Shown here one piece after another: positions 42,746 through 55,340 of a stretch of 64,000 nt of DNA. The first letter of the stretch is position 1. Every line of letters begins with the position of its first letter. Both the position numbers and the translations under genes were made by a program. Origin of the DNA: Taxillus chinensis (Eukaryota; Streptophyta; Magnoliopsida; Santalales; Loranthaceae); NCBI GenBank assembly GCA_023512835.1, contig CM042085.1, forward strand, positions 28,975,812-29,039,811, written 5' to 3'. The notes under the pieces are model-generated. The model was given only the letters and a program-made list of their open reading frames with translations. It made no database searches and was not told the origin of the DNA.

Positions 42746-44530
42746 TTGGAGCAATCCGTAGGCAATCTGATGGCAGATCTCAGACCTGATGGTGGTGCAC
42801 CGCAAGGAGGGGCCAATTACAATGGCCAATATCTAGAAGAAGAGGGTAATAGGTTTATGCCCAGAACCTTCTTAGATTATGCGAGGCCGATGATGTCAGA
42901 CCATTATTCTGGGATTCGGCAGACAAGAGTCCAAGCGAATAGCTTCGAGCTGAAGCCGGCATTGATCAACATGGTGAGCAACAACGCGTTTGGAGGAACA
43001 GCCGTGGATGATCCACACCAACATATGATGAGGTTCTACCAGGTGTGTGACACCATCAAGATCAACAATGTGTCGGAAGAGGCCATAAAGCTAAGGCTTT
43101 TCCCTTTCTCTTTAAGGGATAGAGCTCTTGGCTGGTTCAACAGTCTGCCAACAAGTTCAATCAACACTTGGGAGGAGATGCGGACCAAGTTCATGTCAAA
43201 GTACTTCCCTCCTTCCAAGGTGATCCAGCTAAGAGGAGAGATTAGCAGGTTCAGGCAAGATGAGATGGAGACTCTTCATGAAGCTTGGGAGCGTTTCAAA
43301 GACTTAGTGAGAAGATGCCCTGATCATGGAAGGCCCCAGGTGGATTCAAATTGAATCTTTCTACACAGGTCTTCAGTCCCATTCACAAGACAAGGTGAAT
43401 GCAATTGCTGGAGGATGCTTGATGAATCTAGAGCCTGACGCAGCAGCAGAGCTCTTGGAGAGGTTGTCATTAGCTGATTGGCGGTGGTCTAATGTGCGTA
43501 CTTCAAAGCCAAGGGAGAAGATTGCTTGAGGTTGAAAATTCATCCAATGATGTGCAAGCACGATTCAAGCTTTAGTGAAAGGCATGGAAGTATTGGCTCT
43601 TAAAGTTGAAGGATCACAAGCTTTACCAGTAGTTGAGCGGGGCTGGAGTGGAGTGAAGAAGCAAATTATGTTGGAGGAAAGGGCTTGTACCAGAAACAGG
43701 AATTTTATCCTCAACAACAAGAACAACAAGGGTACAACCAGAATCGGCGGCAATCTCAACCATTTCAGAGAACTCGAGAACCGAGGAGGAGATACCTCAT
43801 TTCGGTACAAATATGTGCCCCCCGGGATGAAGCAGAATCCGTATGCTATGGATAATTATTTACACCCACCTCCAGGATTCGAGCGACACACCTCGGCCTC
43901 AACAAGAAAGAGGAAGGGTATATCGAGAATGTGGATGAGCCAACCAAAAGAGAGGATAATTTGGAGGAAAGGGTAGTCACAATAGAATCTTCAATGAAGA
44001 ATATAGAAAAGCTGCTTGTGAGTTTGGCTCAGAATGTAAATCAAGGGGTGTCAACCAATTCTTTTCCAAGTGACACTGAGGTGAACCCCAAGGAGAGTTG
44101 CAAGGCTATCACTCTAAGGAGCGGAAAGACACTGAATGAAGGTGAAGAGCCTAAGAAGAAGGCAATTCCAGAAGAACAAAGCAGACCCTTGGAAGTCGAT
44201 GACCAAGGAAAATCAGATAAAGTCAAGAAAGAGTGCAAGAGAAGAAGGACAAGCAGCTGAGTCAAGACAGAATAGCCAAGAACAAAGGCAAGAGCTCAGG
44301 CCTACTATGCCATTTCCTCAGAGGCTGAGGAACCAGAGGGTTGAAGAAGAGTATGAGCGCTTCCTGAGTTTGTTCAAGAAGCTTGAGATTAACATTCCAT
44401 TTGTGGAAGTTTTGGAGCAGATGCCTAGGTACAGAAAATACATCAAAGATTTTGTGACAAAGAAGAGGAAATATGGGGATCATGAGACGGTGGCGGTCAC
44501 TAACGAGGTGAGCAGTGTTGTTCAACGAGT
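42746..44530 (+). pseudogene. gag: D gag
   Basis: Open for 202 codons at 42746-43354 with the Athila Gag core: YARPMMSDHYSGIRQ, NSFELKPALINMV, DPHQHMMRFYQVCDTIK, LRLFPFSLRDRALGWF, WEEMRTKFMSKYFPPSK. Frames then change (43326-43529, FYTGLQSHSQDKVNAIAGG; 43575-43976; 43931-44260; 44136-44579). The later parts are charged and hydrophilic. The true start may be upstream because coding-like sequence extends to about 42680. No zinc knuckle recognised, as is common for Athila. Confidence 0.87.
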
Positions 44531-45290
44531 TTGCCCATCAAGCATAAAGATCCGGGCAGCTTTAATCTCCCTTGTGTGATTGGCAATGCACCGCGACGGC
44601 AGGCCCTATGTGATTTAGGGGCCAGCATCAATTTGATTTCCTTTGCTTTGTACAAGCGGCTTGGGCTTAAGGGCATGAAGCCCACTTCCATATCATTGCG
44701 GTTCGCAGACCGGTCCACTGGAAGACCTGAAGGAATCATTGAAGATGTGCTAGTTAAAGTGGGCTCCTTCATATTTCCAGTGGATTTTGTTGTTTTGGAG
44801 ATGGAAGAAGATAGAGGAGTTCAACTACTCCTTGGAAGACCGTTTCTCGAACGGGTTGTGCATTGATTGATGTTGCTCAAGGGCAGCTTACTCCGAGAAT
44901 TAATGAGGAGACCTTAGTCTTCCACATGGGGAAGGCTCTGCAAGGTCAAGAGGAGGAAGATTGCCTTTGGGTTGAAGACCTTGAGGAATTGGTGGAAGAT
45001 TACTTGGCGAGAAGAAATTACCACCACCAATGATGAAGCCCTTGACTTATAGAAGCTCAACAAGATGAAGAGATGTACTTGACAGCTGAGGAAGATGAGC
45101 AAACTACAAACTCTTTGGAGCAAGCTGAGGAGGAGAAAGAAGATGACATGCCTCCAGCTCCAGAATCAAGGAGCTGCCTGGACACCTAAGGTATGAATTT
45201 CTAGACTCTACAAATCAATTCCCTTGTTATTGTTGCTTCTAATTTGAATGATGTGGAGTGTACTCAATTGTTAGAAGTCCTTAGGAAACA
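44531..45290 (+). pseudogene. pol: D protease region
   Basis: Open at 44531-44866: DPGSFNLPCVIGNAP, then CDLGASINLI with the active-site Asp at 44612-44614, and LLLGRPFLE near 44836-44862. Athila proteases often show Asp-Leu-Gly-Ala. The linker to RT (44870-45290) is acidic and broken by stops. Confidence 0.86.
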
Positions 45291-45986
45291 CAAAAAGGCC
45301 CTAGGATGGAACATTGAAGACATTAGGGGTATTAGTCCAGGGATTTGCATGCATAAGATTTTGATGAATGATGATTTTAAACCCACTGCTTGAAAGACAA
45401 AGAAGATTAAACCCTGCGATGAAAGAAGTTGTTAGAAAAGAAATTTTAAAATGGAAAAATGCGGGTATAATTTATGCTATTTCGGATAGTGAGTGGGTGA
45501 GTCCATTGCATGTTGTGCCCAAGAAAGGGGGCATGACTGTGATTAAGAATGAGAAAAATGAATTGATCCCATCTCGCACCGTGACGGGGTGGAGAGTGTG
45601 TGTTGACTATAGGAAGCTGAACAAGGCTACTAGGAAGGATCATTTTCCTCTTCCTTTCATTGACCAAATGTTGGATAGGTTAGCTGGCTATAGTCACTAC
45701 TTGCTTTTTAGATGGCTATTCCGGGTATAATCAGATCATGGTTAAGCCCGAGGACCAAGAAAAGACCACCTTCACGTGCCCTTTTGGCACATTTGCATTT
45801 AGGAGAATGCCATTTGGGCTTTGTAATGCCCCTGCCACCTTTCAAAGGTGTATGATGGCTATTTTTCAGGGTTTAGTTGAGGAGATCATGGAGGTCTTCA
45901 TGGATGACTTCTCGGTGTTTGGTTCCTCCTACCAACAGGTGCTTGAAAAATCTAGATGTGGTCTTAGAGAGATGTGAGGAGAAGGA
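45291..45986 (+). pseudogene. pol: D reverse transcriptase, first part
   Basis: Open at 45368-45730 (RLNPAMKEVVRKEILKW, WVSPLHVVPKKGG, TGWRVCVDYRKLNKATRKDH) and 45738-45977 (KTTFTCPFGTFAFRRMPFGL, CNAPATFQRCM). The catalytic FMDD at 45897-45908 is intact. It is interrupted after 45986 by Tekay C; the target aagga is at 45982-45986. Confidence 0.92.
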
Positions 45987-47563
45987 TGTCACGCCCCGGA
46001 TTTCCAACCCGAGGAAACCGGCACGTGACTCCCCTTTTACCCACACGGAGGGCAAAGGGGTTAGGATACAAACCAAGAATTTTACATTTCAAACATCCAC
46101 AACCCATTCAAGAAAGTAATATTCATAAAAATATTCCAAACCAGTTTATTACAACAGAATTCTTTCCAATCCCATCCCCACTGGGGTTACATCGGTTCCC
46201 ATAAAAGAAAACAACATAAATGGAAGAGTAAAATGGATAAGGTCTTCCACCTTGGTGTATCCACCTAACGCCTGTAAGCCCCCGGAAAACAAGCAAACAC
46301 ATAGGAGGGGTGAGCAACCACGGCTCGGTAGGGATCAAGTCTCCCCAACCCTTCCCATGCTCCTAGCGGCTACATGCATGTGCACGGGTGCGGTGACGTG
46401 TTACAACAATCTCAACAAACAATAACAAACCACATCGGTCGTCACAATTATCCACCACACAAAACACAAGTGATTTAACCGCCTCTTCAGGCCAAGTTAT
46501 TTAACCGCCTCTTCAGGCCAAGTGATTTAACCGCCTCTTCAGGCCAAGTGATTTAACCGCCTCTCAGGCAAAGTTCTTTAACCGCCTCTTCAGGGCCGGA
46601 TACCACAATCAAGCACACAACACACATGGTCACTCGAGCATACCACCAAACACTTGGTGTGCACCCGTTCACAAGCGCACAAACCCAACCATTCAGGAAA
46701 ATAGAGCAAACACACAACATACACTAAACCACAAATCCGGCCACACAGGCATATTACCAAACACGTAATGGGCATATGCATACGGCTATATTCACACAGG
46801 CATTTCATCGAACACATAGCATGTAATCCACGAATCACACCAACATGCCACGAGGCCAACATTCATATAGGAGGTCACACCTATATGAATTTACATATAA
46901 ATAATATAACAGATATCTCATATTCCGCCCTAGGACCCTAGGACAGAGGAGGATTTAGGAAGAACAGAACCCCTACCTCAAGGAAAACGCAACAACACAA
47001 AGAACGGTCCGATCCCCAAGCCGAACGCCGTCCACCCACGAAGCACCGACCACCCACGCAAGACGCCCGGCAGCAACCCAGGAGCTCCCCTTCCCTCTCT
47101 TTCTCTCTGCGACGGCTGGTGAAGCAACAAACCCTAAACCTAAAACAGAGGGACTCCTCCTCCTTATATAGACAACACAACATCAAAACGACGTAGTTTT
47201 GATTAAGTGAATCCCAGGATCAAAACGACGTAGTTTTGATCACACAAGTTACCACCTTTCCGCACCCATATAGGCCAAAATACTCGGAATTTCAACATGG
47301 TCCTTTGGAGAAAGTTCCTTAGAATGACAAAACCAAGGGAACCATGCAAAAATATGCTTGCACGCCAATTTGCACGCCAATTCCCCAATTGGCGTGCGGC
47401 TCCAAATGCACCCAAACTTTACCCCAAGTCTCCTTGCATCTTGTAGAGGCCTGAGAAGCAAAAAGTCCCCTCTTGGGCTCATCTCTTACCTTAAACTTGT
47501 GTACCAACATCCAAGGTGTTTGTGGTTAACTCCTTACACACGGGTTACACACGGGTCATTACA
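45987..47563 (-). repeat. C 3' LTR
   Basis: + strand tgtcacg...cattaca. It holds about five copies of a unit near 26 bp (aagtgatttaaccgcctcttcaggcc) at about 46468-46596. Control elements on the minus strand: inverted repeat 47397-47372, palindromes 47240-47219 and 47203-47182, TATA 47170-47164, GA repeat near 47112-47092. The polypurine tract (minus strand taaggggggagagga) is at 47578-47564. Confidence 0.94.
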
Positions 47564-47579
47564 TCCTCTCCCCCCTTAA

Positions 47580-47893
47580 GACTTTTCGTCCTCGAAAAGA
47601 AATGACATACGAGGAAAACAAACACAAGCTACTCATTTGCCACACGGCGAGCTACAACACCCAAATGGGTCATACACCACACACAAGACAACGGCACATA
47701 ACAGTACCACCATAATCCATAACCACAATGATGCACATAACACGTGTCCACATGGCACGAATACACATCCCAAGGCACATCACAAACAAGAACACATGTC
47801 TTTAAAAGACTACAAATACATCAACGAATACAAGAAAACACATCACAAGAAAATATCACTATCCATCCCTTGGCCAACAGCCACCTCCCACGC
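47580..47893 (-). other. C 3' untranslated region
   Basis: Noncoding stretch between the polypurine tract and the pol stop, aligning with 27650-27945 of B. No gene seen. Confidence 0.8.
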
Positions 47894-48400
47894 TTAAGAT
47901 TGTTCGTCCTCGAACAAGTCCGGGTGCTGCTCACGCATCACGGACTCACGTTCCCATGTCTCCTCCTCAATACCACGGTGCTGCCAAAAGACGCGAACCA
48001 AAGGAATAACACGACCACGCAAAAGCTTCTCTCGCCGATCGAGGATACGAATAGGGGCCTCAATGACGGACATGTCATCCTCAATGTCCAACGTTCCCCA
48101 ATCAATCACGTGAGTGGGGTCAGGGTGATACTTCCGCAAGCCGGGGACACGTGAAACACGTTGTGCACTCGACTCGGCCTGCGGTGGTAACGCTAACCGG
48201 TAGGCCACAAGCCCTACACGATCCAGATCTCAAAAGGACCAATAAACCGCGGAGATAGCTTGGAACCTCGCCCAAACCGTCGATGTCCACGACGTGGAGA
48301 GACACGAAGGAACACATGATCACCAACAGAAAACTCCAAAGGTCGCCGTCGCTGATCCGCATAAGATTTCTCGCGACTCGAGCGACAACAAACGCCGACG
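47894..48400 (-). pseudogene. pol: C integrase C-terminus with chromodomain
   Basis: Open at 48208-47894: AYRLALPPQAESSAQRVSRV (altered relative to B by small indels), RKYHPDPTHVIDW, PIRILDRREKLLR, PLVRVFWQHRGIEEETW, and an intact end HPDLFEDEQS with stop at 47894-47896. It is the best-preserved chromodomain of the three Tekay copies. Confidence 0.88.
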
Positions 48401-49210
48401 AATCAACTTGACCTTCTCCGTAGCCTCTTGAACCAACCTGCGGTCCCAAGAGAGCCGTCTCCCCCACCTCGGTCCAACACAAAGGGGATCGACACGGCCG
48501 TCCATACAACGCCTCAAAAGGAGCCATCCCAATGGATGCCTGATAAGCTGTTGTTGTAGGCAAACTCCACCAAAGGAAGGTGAGTTGCCCACGAACCCCC
48601 AAAATCTAGCACACAAGCCCTCAACATGTCCTCCATGGTCCGATTCGTCCGCTCGGTCCGACCGTCGGTCTCAGGGTGAAAGGCTGTACTCGGATGAAGC
48701 TTGGTCCCCATAGCCTCCGGCAAACCGCCGCCCGAAACGAGAAGTGAACCTCGAATCCCGGTCCGAGACAACCGATGATGGTACGCCATGCGGTCTCACA
48801 ATCTCGTTCATGTACAACTGACTCAAGGTCCCAATAGAGTCCCGCTCGCGAACAGCAAGGAAATGGGCCGACTTTGTGAGTCGATCCACAATCACCCAAA
48901 TCATATCTTTCCGCCCAGGTGGTGGGTGGAAGACCGGTCACAAAATCCATCGCTATATGGTCCCACTTCCACTCCGCTATGGGCAAGGGTCAGAACATGC
49001 CCGCCGGCCGCCGATGCTCGACCTTCACTGGCCGACACGTGAGGCACCGCGAAACAAAGGCAGCTACATCGCGTTTCATCCCCGGCCACCAAAAATGTCC
49101 CCGAAGCGCATGGTACATCTTCGTACCCCCTGGGTGCACAAAGAACTCTAGATCGGTGAAACTCCCTCATCACCTCATCCCCGAGGGAAGAAGCCACGAC
49201 CAACCGCCCC
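48401..49210 (-). pseudogene. pol: C integrase
   Basis: Minus-strand pieces: 49203-48901 (zinc segment, with the frame broken around the Cys pair), 48986-48621 (PIAEWKWDHIAMDFVTGLPP), 48904-48671 ([27 protein letters not shown]) and 48789-48514 ([20 protein letters not shown]). All three catalytic residues can be found but in different frames. Confidence 0.9.
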
Positions 49211-49300
49211 TAAAATGACAACTCATGCTCGGGACCCTCTGTCCGGTCCCCGGATAGCTCCCAAGCCTCAATACGGGCACGGAGAACCTCACACTTAATG

Positions 49301-49890
49301 TCACCCAGTGTCCCTCCCGGACGCTGGTACAACTCGAGCACTACCACCAAAGGACTCAGGACTGTCCCACCATCCTGAACAACAAGCCGCAGTTATGCGT
49401 CGCCAACTGCTCCATCGGCTTCCACTCTCTCTCACGGCCACCTCGGCTTTCCCTTTTACGCTCAACGCATCGGCCACAACATTTCCCTTGCCCGGGGTAT
49501 AGGCAAGAGTAAAATCAAAGGTCCGCAAATACTCCACCCATCTCCTTTGCCTCAAATTCAAGTCCTTCGAGTAAAGATGTCTGAAGGCTCTTGTGATCCG
49601 AGAACACCACAAACTTTTCTCCCAAGAGGTAGTGCTGCCAACTCTTCAGGGCGAAGATGACAGCCGCTAACTCAAGGTCATGAGTAGGATAATTCTGCTC
49701 ATGAGGCTTCACTTGCCTCGACCCATAAGCTACCACACCTGTGCTCCTGCATAAGCACACACCCCAAACCAACCCTGGACGCATCACAATACACCTCATA
49801 TGGAATATCCTCCCTAGGCAACCTCAACACAGGTGCGGTGGTCAAACGGGTTTTGAGAGTCTCAAACGCCTGCGACACTTGTCGGTCCAA
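49301..49890 (-). pseudogene. pol: C RNase H
   Basis: Minus-strand pieces 49890-49699 ([37 protein letters not shown]), 49799-49515 ([39 protein letters not shown]) and 49612-49301 ([20 protein letters not shown]). The domain is complete in content, with two or three frame changes. Confidence 0.9.
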
Positions 49891-50809
49891 TCAAACTTCA
49901 CGCCCTTCCGAGTCAACGCCGTCATAGGAGCCGCCAAACGGGAGAACCCCTCTACAAAACGACGATAGTACCCCGCCAAACCAAGAAAACTACGGATCTC
50001 AAAAACGTTGGTTGGCCTCGCCCACGATGCCACGGCCTCAATCTTGGCCGGGTCCACCCTAACTCCCTCAGTGACACCACATGGCCAAGAAAGTGAACCT
50101 CCTGCAGCCAAAACTCACACTTGCTAAACTTAGCAAACAAATCTTGTCCCTCAAGGTTTGCAACACTTGTTGCCAAGTGCTCCACATGTTCCCTCTCGGA
50201 CCTGGTTCATCAAATGCATGAACACCGCCGGTGCATTAGTGAGCCCGAAAGGCATCACTACCCACTCATAATGCCCATACCCGCACCGAAAGCCGTCTTA
50301 GGGATGTCCTCCTCCCTAACCCCGAGCTGGTGATACCCCGACCGTAAATCTATCTTGGAAAACCACCGGGCCCCACTCAATTGGTCAAACAGGTCATCTA
50401 TCCGAGGCAACGGGTACTTGTTCTTCACGATCACTGAATTCACTTCCTGTAGTCGATGCGAGAGACGAAGCGTGCCATCGGCCTTCTTAGCAAAGAGCAC
50501 CGGAGCACCCCAAGGTGAGGTACTCGGTCCGATATACCCCTGGCCCACCAACTCCTCGATTTGCCTCTGAAGCTCCCTCAACTCTGCTGGCCCCATACGA
50601 TACGCTACTTGGGAAATCGGACCCGTCCCCGGTACCAACTCAATGGTGAACTCCACACTCCTCTTAGGTGGCAAACTCCTCAACTGCTCGGGAAAAACAT
50701 CCCGAAATTGGTCCACAACAACGGGCCACACCCTCTTTTCCACCTTACCCTCCTCGGCAAAGGTCAGGGCTGCTAACCTGTGGGTAATGGCACCCCACCG
50801 GTCCAACAC
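49891..50809 (-). pseudogene. pol: C reverse transcriptase with the catalytic segment deleted
   Basis: Open for 183 codons at 50809-50258 ([81 protein letters not shown]), then a shift. At about 50205-50190 the sequence passes from the MNQ codons straight to the EREH codons; about 65 bases present in B (25249-25315), encoding [13 protein letters not shown], are absent. RT resumes at 50185-49952 and 50111-49842 ([36 protein letters not shown]). Confidence 0.92.
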
Positions 50810-50828
50810 TGGCCCGGCCCGACTCGCC

Positions 50829-51310
50829 TCACAATCCCACTCCCCCTGCAGGGGTGCAAGAGGTCCCTGCAGGTGTCACAAAGGTCACACGCCGCCGATA
50901 ACAATCTATCTTGGCCTGGAAAGCCATAAGCCAATCCATACCCAAGATCGGATCAAACGTTCTCAAAGGCATCACATGCAAGTCAAAACTCGGCTCCACC
51001 TCGCCTATGGTTAACACACGGTCACGACACACTCGCCGTACCTCAATCATGCCTCCTACCTGGAGACTCCACAACTAGGGGCCTCACGGCCTCCACACAA
51101 GCTAACCCCAAGCCGTCTATTACAAGCTCGGCAACAAACGAACATGATGCACCCGTATCGAAAAGAACATGATGTACGGGAGATCAAGAGGGTACCTCTA
51201 ACCACCGATGGTCCTGCTCCACCCTCACCGGGTGGGGGTGGTAACTCGGCCTCCTCCTGGTATGTCGCCTCCAGCGCAAACACCCTCCCCTTGGCCCGTG
51301 CCACTGGGTC
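50829..51310 (-). pseudogene. pol: C protease
   Basis: Minus-strand pieces 51304-51056 (GGAGPSVVRGTLLISR) and 51074-50829 (HVMPLRTFDPILGMDWLMAF). The catalytic Asp-Thr-Gly is encoded at 51158-51150, with a one-base shift disturbing its frame as in B. Confidence 0.84.
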
Positions 51311-51334
51311 GGCTCGATCACTGGACGCTTCCCG

Positions 51335-52614
51335 CTAAGGTTGCCTCCGGCCTCGGTCTGCTTGCCGCTCCGGCCTCCCCCTGGGGTCGGGTCGACTAGA
51401 TCTCGCCGGTGGCCTGCCACCGACGAGCTGGTCTCTCACTGGTGCACGGAAGCTAGCATCACTCCTCACGCCGGATGCCGCGCCCCCTATTCCCCTTGTT
51501 GCCACTCCTGCAAACCCGACGCAAATGACCCTCTCGTCCACGGTTGTTGCATCGCCGGTCCTTCTTGGGGCACTCCCCTTTGAAGTGACCCTGCTCTCCA
51601 CAGCGGTGGCATCCGCTCGGTAGACTCCCAGATGGACCCCCCCCTGTCTTCCGCCGCCAAAGGTGAACCTCCCAGGGTTCACGGATGTCCGACCCCGACT
51701 GCGAAAAGAACTGCTATCCCTCTCCTCCGTCTTGAGCCTCTTGGACCCTGCATCTCGATCAGGCCCACTCTGCAATCGGCGCCCCTGATGGGCCTGCCTC
51801 CCATCATCCGGCTCTCTCTCGCTATTCGGGCCGTCTCCACGGCCTCGGCATAGGTCCTCAAGCGTAGAATCGCCACCCTCTCCCCTAGGGGCTGGCCTGA
51901 GACCCAAGGTGAACTTGTGGGCCTTCAGGTCCTCCCTTACCACGGTCTCAGGAGCAAACCTACTCAATCTCCGGAACTCCCGCTCATACTCAGGTACCGT
52001 CTTGGATCCCTTGTCAGCTGCCAAATTCTTCCCTCTTCGCCATCTCACCGATTCCGGGAAGAACTCATCTTGGAAGAGTTGCAAGAACTCCTCCCAAAAC
52101 TTGAGTTGCACCGCACGGCTCCCCGCAACACTCGTCCACCACTCCAAAGCGTCCCCCTCCAGTGCCCGAATTGCCGGTCGCACTTTATCCTCCTCCCGGG
52201 GCAGGAGAAAGGAGAACACATGCTCAATCTGCCTCAACCACTCGCTCGCTACCACAGGATCTTCCCCCCCTTAAATCGCGGAGGTTGTTCCTTTCGGAAC
52301 CGTGTCACCACGTCATCCTCTCGCACGGGTCGGTACACCACCCGGCGAACTCTCACGCTCACGAGGCGCTCTCCTCTCTGGTGGTGGTGGTGGTGGCACC
52401 ACCTGCTTGTCTTGCCATCTCACGGCGCACCTCCTCCCGAACGTCTTGCCGGAGTCCCTCCCGTAGCTCTCGTACCTCCGGCTGGATGCCTTCTTGTAGG
52501 CTGTGCCGGTAGCAACGCATGCCCTCCAACGGATGGTCCCGCACCCGGACCCTCATGGGCAGATGACTCATCAGCCACTGCCCCGGACGCACGTGTCACT
52601 CTCCTCGGTGGCAT
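51335..52614 (-). pseudogene. gag: C gag
   Basis: ATG at 52614 (MPPRRVTRASGAVADESS). The longest open stretch is 52255-51335, 306 codons: EWLRQIEHVFSFLLPREED, ALEWWTSVAGSRAVQL, FPESVRWRRGKNLA, EFRRLSRFAPETVV. Zinc knuckles lie at 51613-51500: the first (CHRCGEQGHFKGEC) is complete, the second has a Cys-to-Arg change (CNNRGREGH). This is the least-broken Tekay gag in the window. Confidence 0.9.
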
Positions 52615-53041
52615 TCTTACTACATGAAGTAAGATGCACAAACGTCAAAACGCGTTTGACTACTAACAAGTTGACTACCTCTACCTCATTATCAAGTCAA
52701 GCCGTACATGGCATTACACATATTTTAACCATTGCATTAACAATATTGCACACAGCACAGTCCACATTGTAGTCATACCCAAGGCATTCCAAGAATATTC
52801 AGAGTTGCAGAGTTCACATAATCATGTTAAGCACACCTTCACACATGTCAACAAATGCAACTAGTGCCCTAATGCCAATGTATGCAAATCCTACCACAAG
52901 ACTGGACTACCCTAAGTACACCTTGGAGGCTCAAAGAGGACCATGTTGATCGGGCATGTCCCTCCAGGCTCCTCCAAAGGACTTAGGATAACCAAGTCCG
53001 CCCACTACCCTAGGCCAACTAGACCATGCTCGATACCATAT
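52615..53041 (-). other. C 5' leader and primer-binding site
   Basis: Minus-strand tggtatcgagc at 53038-53028, three bases after the 5' LTR, is the initiator Met tRNA site with one A missing, as in B and E1. The leader has no gene. Confidence 0.85.
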
Positions 53042-54618
53042 TGTCACGCCCGGATTTCCAACCCGAGGAAACCGGCACGTGACTCCCCTTTACCCACACG
53101 GAGGGCAAAGGGGTTAGGATACAAACCAAGAATTTTACATTTCAAACATCCACAACCCATTCAAGAAAGTAATATTCATAAAAATATTCCAAACCAGTTT
53201 ATTACAACGGAATTCTTTCCAATCCCATCCCCACCTGGGTTACATCGGTTCCCATAAAAGAAAACAACATAAATGGAAGAGTAAAATGGATAAGGTCTTC
53301 CACCTTGGTGTATCCACCTAACGCCTGTAAGCCCCTGGAAAACAAGCAAACACGGTAGGAGGGGTGAGCAACCACGGCTCGTAGGGGGATCAAGTCTCCC
53401 AACCCTTCCCATGCTCCTAGCGGCTACATGCATGTGCACAGTGCGGTGACGTGTTACAACAATCTCAACAAACAATAACAAACCACATCGGTCGTCACAA
53501 TTATCCACCACACAAAACACAAGTGATTTAACCGCCTCTTCAGGCCAAGTTATTTAACCGCCTCTTCAGGCCAAGTGATTTAACCGCCTCTTCAGGCCAA
53601 GTGATTTAACCGCCTCTCAGGCAAAGTTCTTTAACCGCCTCTTCAGGCCAGATACCACGATCAAGCACACAACACACATGGTCACTCGAGCATACCACCA
53701 AACACTTGGTGTGCACCCGTTCACAAGCGCACAAACCCAACCATTCAGGAAAATAGAGCAAACACACAGCATACACTAAACCACAAATCCAGCCACACAG
53801 GCATATTACCAAACACGTAATGGGCATATGCATACAACTATATTCACACAGGCATTTCATCGAACACATAGCATGTAATCCACGAATCACACCAACATGC
53901 CACTGAAGGCCAACATTCATATAGGAGGTCACACCTATATGAATTTACATATAAATAATATAACAGATATCTCATATTCCGCCTAGGACCCTAGGACAGA
54001 GGAGGATTTAGGAAGAACAGAACCCCTACCTCAAGGAAAACGCAACAACACAAGAACGGTCTGATCCCCCAAGCCGAACGCCGTCCACCCACGAAGCACC
54101 GACCACCCACGCAAGACGCCCAGGCGAGAACCAGGAGCTCCCCTTCCCTCTCTTTCTCTCTCTGCGACGGCCGGTGAAGCAACAAACCCTAAACCTAAAA
54201 CAGAGGGACTCCTCCTCCTTATATAGACAACACAACATCAAAACGACGTAGTTTTGATTAAGTGAATCCCAGGATCAAAACGACGTAGTTTTGATCACAC
54301 AAGTTACCACCTTTCCGCACCCATATAGGCCAAAATACTCAGAATTTCAACATGGTCCTTTGGAGAAAGTTCCTTAGAATGACAAAACCAAGGGAACCAT
54401 GCAAAAATATGCTTGCACGCCAATTTGCACGCCAATTCCCCAATTGGCGTGCGGCTCCAAATGCACCCAAACTTTACCCCAAGTCTCCTTGCATCTTGTA
54501 GAGGCCTGAGAAGCAAAAAGTCCCCTCTTGGGCTCATCTCTTACCTTAAACTTGTGTACCAACATCCAAGGTGTTTGTGGTTAACTCCTTACACACGGGT
54601 TACACACGGGTCATTACA
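53042..54618 (-). repeat. C 5' LTR
   Basis: 1577 bp, tgtcacg...cattaca on the + strand. Control elements on the minus strand: inverted repeat 54452-54427 (arms gcacgccaatt and aattggcgtgc around gggg), palindromes 54295-54274 and 54258-54237, TATA 54225-54219, GA repeat near 54168-54147. The 26-bp tandem units are at about 53518-53650. Confidence 0.94.
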
Positions 54619-54623
54619 AAGGA

Positions 54624-55340
54624 ACTAGTCCTAAATTGGGAGAAATGCCATTTCATGGTAACAGAGGGGATAGTTCTAGGGCACAAGGTGTCTGCACATG
54701 GTTTGGAGGTAGACAAGGCAAAAGTCTCCACTATTGAGACTCTGCCACCTCCAACTAATGAAAAAGGAGTGAGAAGTTTCCTTGGCCATGCCTGGCTTTT
54801 ATAGGAGATTCATTAAGGACTTCTCAAAAATTGCAAAACCCATGAGTAGGTGGTTAGAAAAAGACACAAGCTTTGAGTTTAATGAAGATTGCTTAGAAGC
54901 TTTTAACATCCTCAAGGGTAAGTTAGTCATCGCACTTGTTATAGTCACACCTGACCGGGCTCGGCCTTTTGAGCTAATGTGTGATGCGAGTGATTATCTT
55001 TGTGGGGGTAGTCTTAGGGCAAAGGCGAGAAAAGGTGTTTAGGGTCATTTACTATGCTAGTAAGACCTTAGATGATGCTCAAGAACTATACCACCACTGA
55101 GAAAGAGTTGTTAGTTGTGGTTTATGGTTTCAACAAGTTTAGACCCTACCTTTTGGGGTCTAAAGTCATTGTTTATACTGATCATGCTGCATTGAAATAT
55201 TTGTTTGCTAAAAAAAGAAGCTAAACCACGCTTGATTAGATGGGTTCTCCTCTTACAGGAATTTGACCTTGAAATTAGAGACACAAAGGGAGCCCTAAAT
55301 TCCGTGGCTGATCACCTCTCACGTGTGGAGAATGCACCTA
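54624..55340 (+). pseudogene. pol: D reverse transcriptase, second part, and RNase H
   Basis: Resumes directly after the TSD: LVLNWEKCHFMV, GIVLGHKVSAHGLEVDKAKV, then FYRRFIKDFSKIAKPM in the frame 54782-55042. RNase H has FELMCDASDYLCGG (catalytic Asp), then after a shift [10 protein letters not shown] and [20 protein letters not shown] at 55205-55459. Three frameshifts. Confidence 0.9.

Larger units (their letters stand above)
45987..54618 (-). mobile_element. C: Tekay/Del-type chromovirus inserted antisense in the D RT gene
   Basis: 8,632 bp bounded by TSD aagga (45982-45986 and 54619-54623). Both LTRs are 1577 bp (45987-47563 and 53042-54618), about 98% identical by eye. On the minus strand: 5' LTR 54618-53042, primer site 53038-53028, gag from 52614, protease near 51150, RT, RNase H, integrase, chromodomain ending 47894, polypurine tract, 3' LTR. 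Protein and LTR content resemble B most closely. The RT catalytic segment is deleted, so this copy could not have made its own cDNA in its present form. Confidence 0.93.

Noticed and set aside
46468..46862. Cys-rich minus-strand frames in the C LTRs (46590-46862, 53606-53932) and similar frames in B LTRs
   Set aside because: They are translations of LTR tandem repeats, present in each LTR copy.
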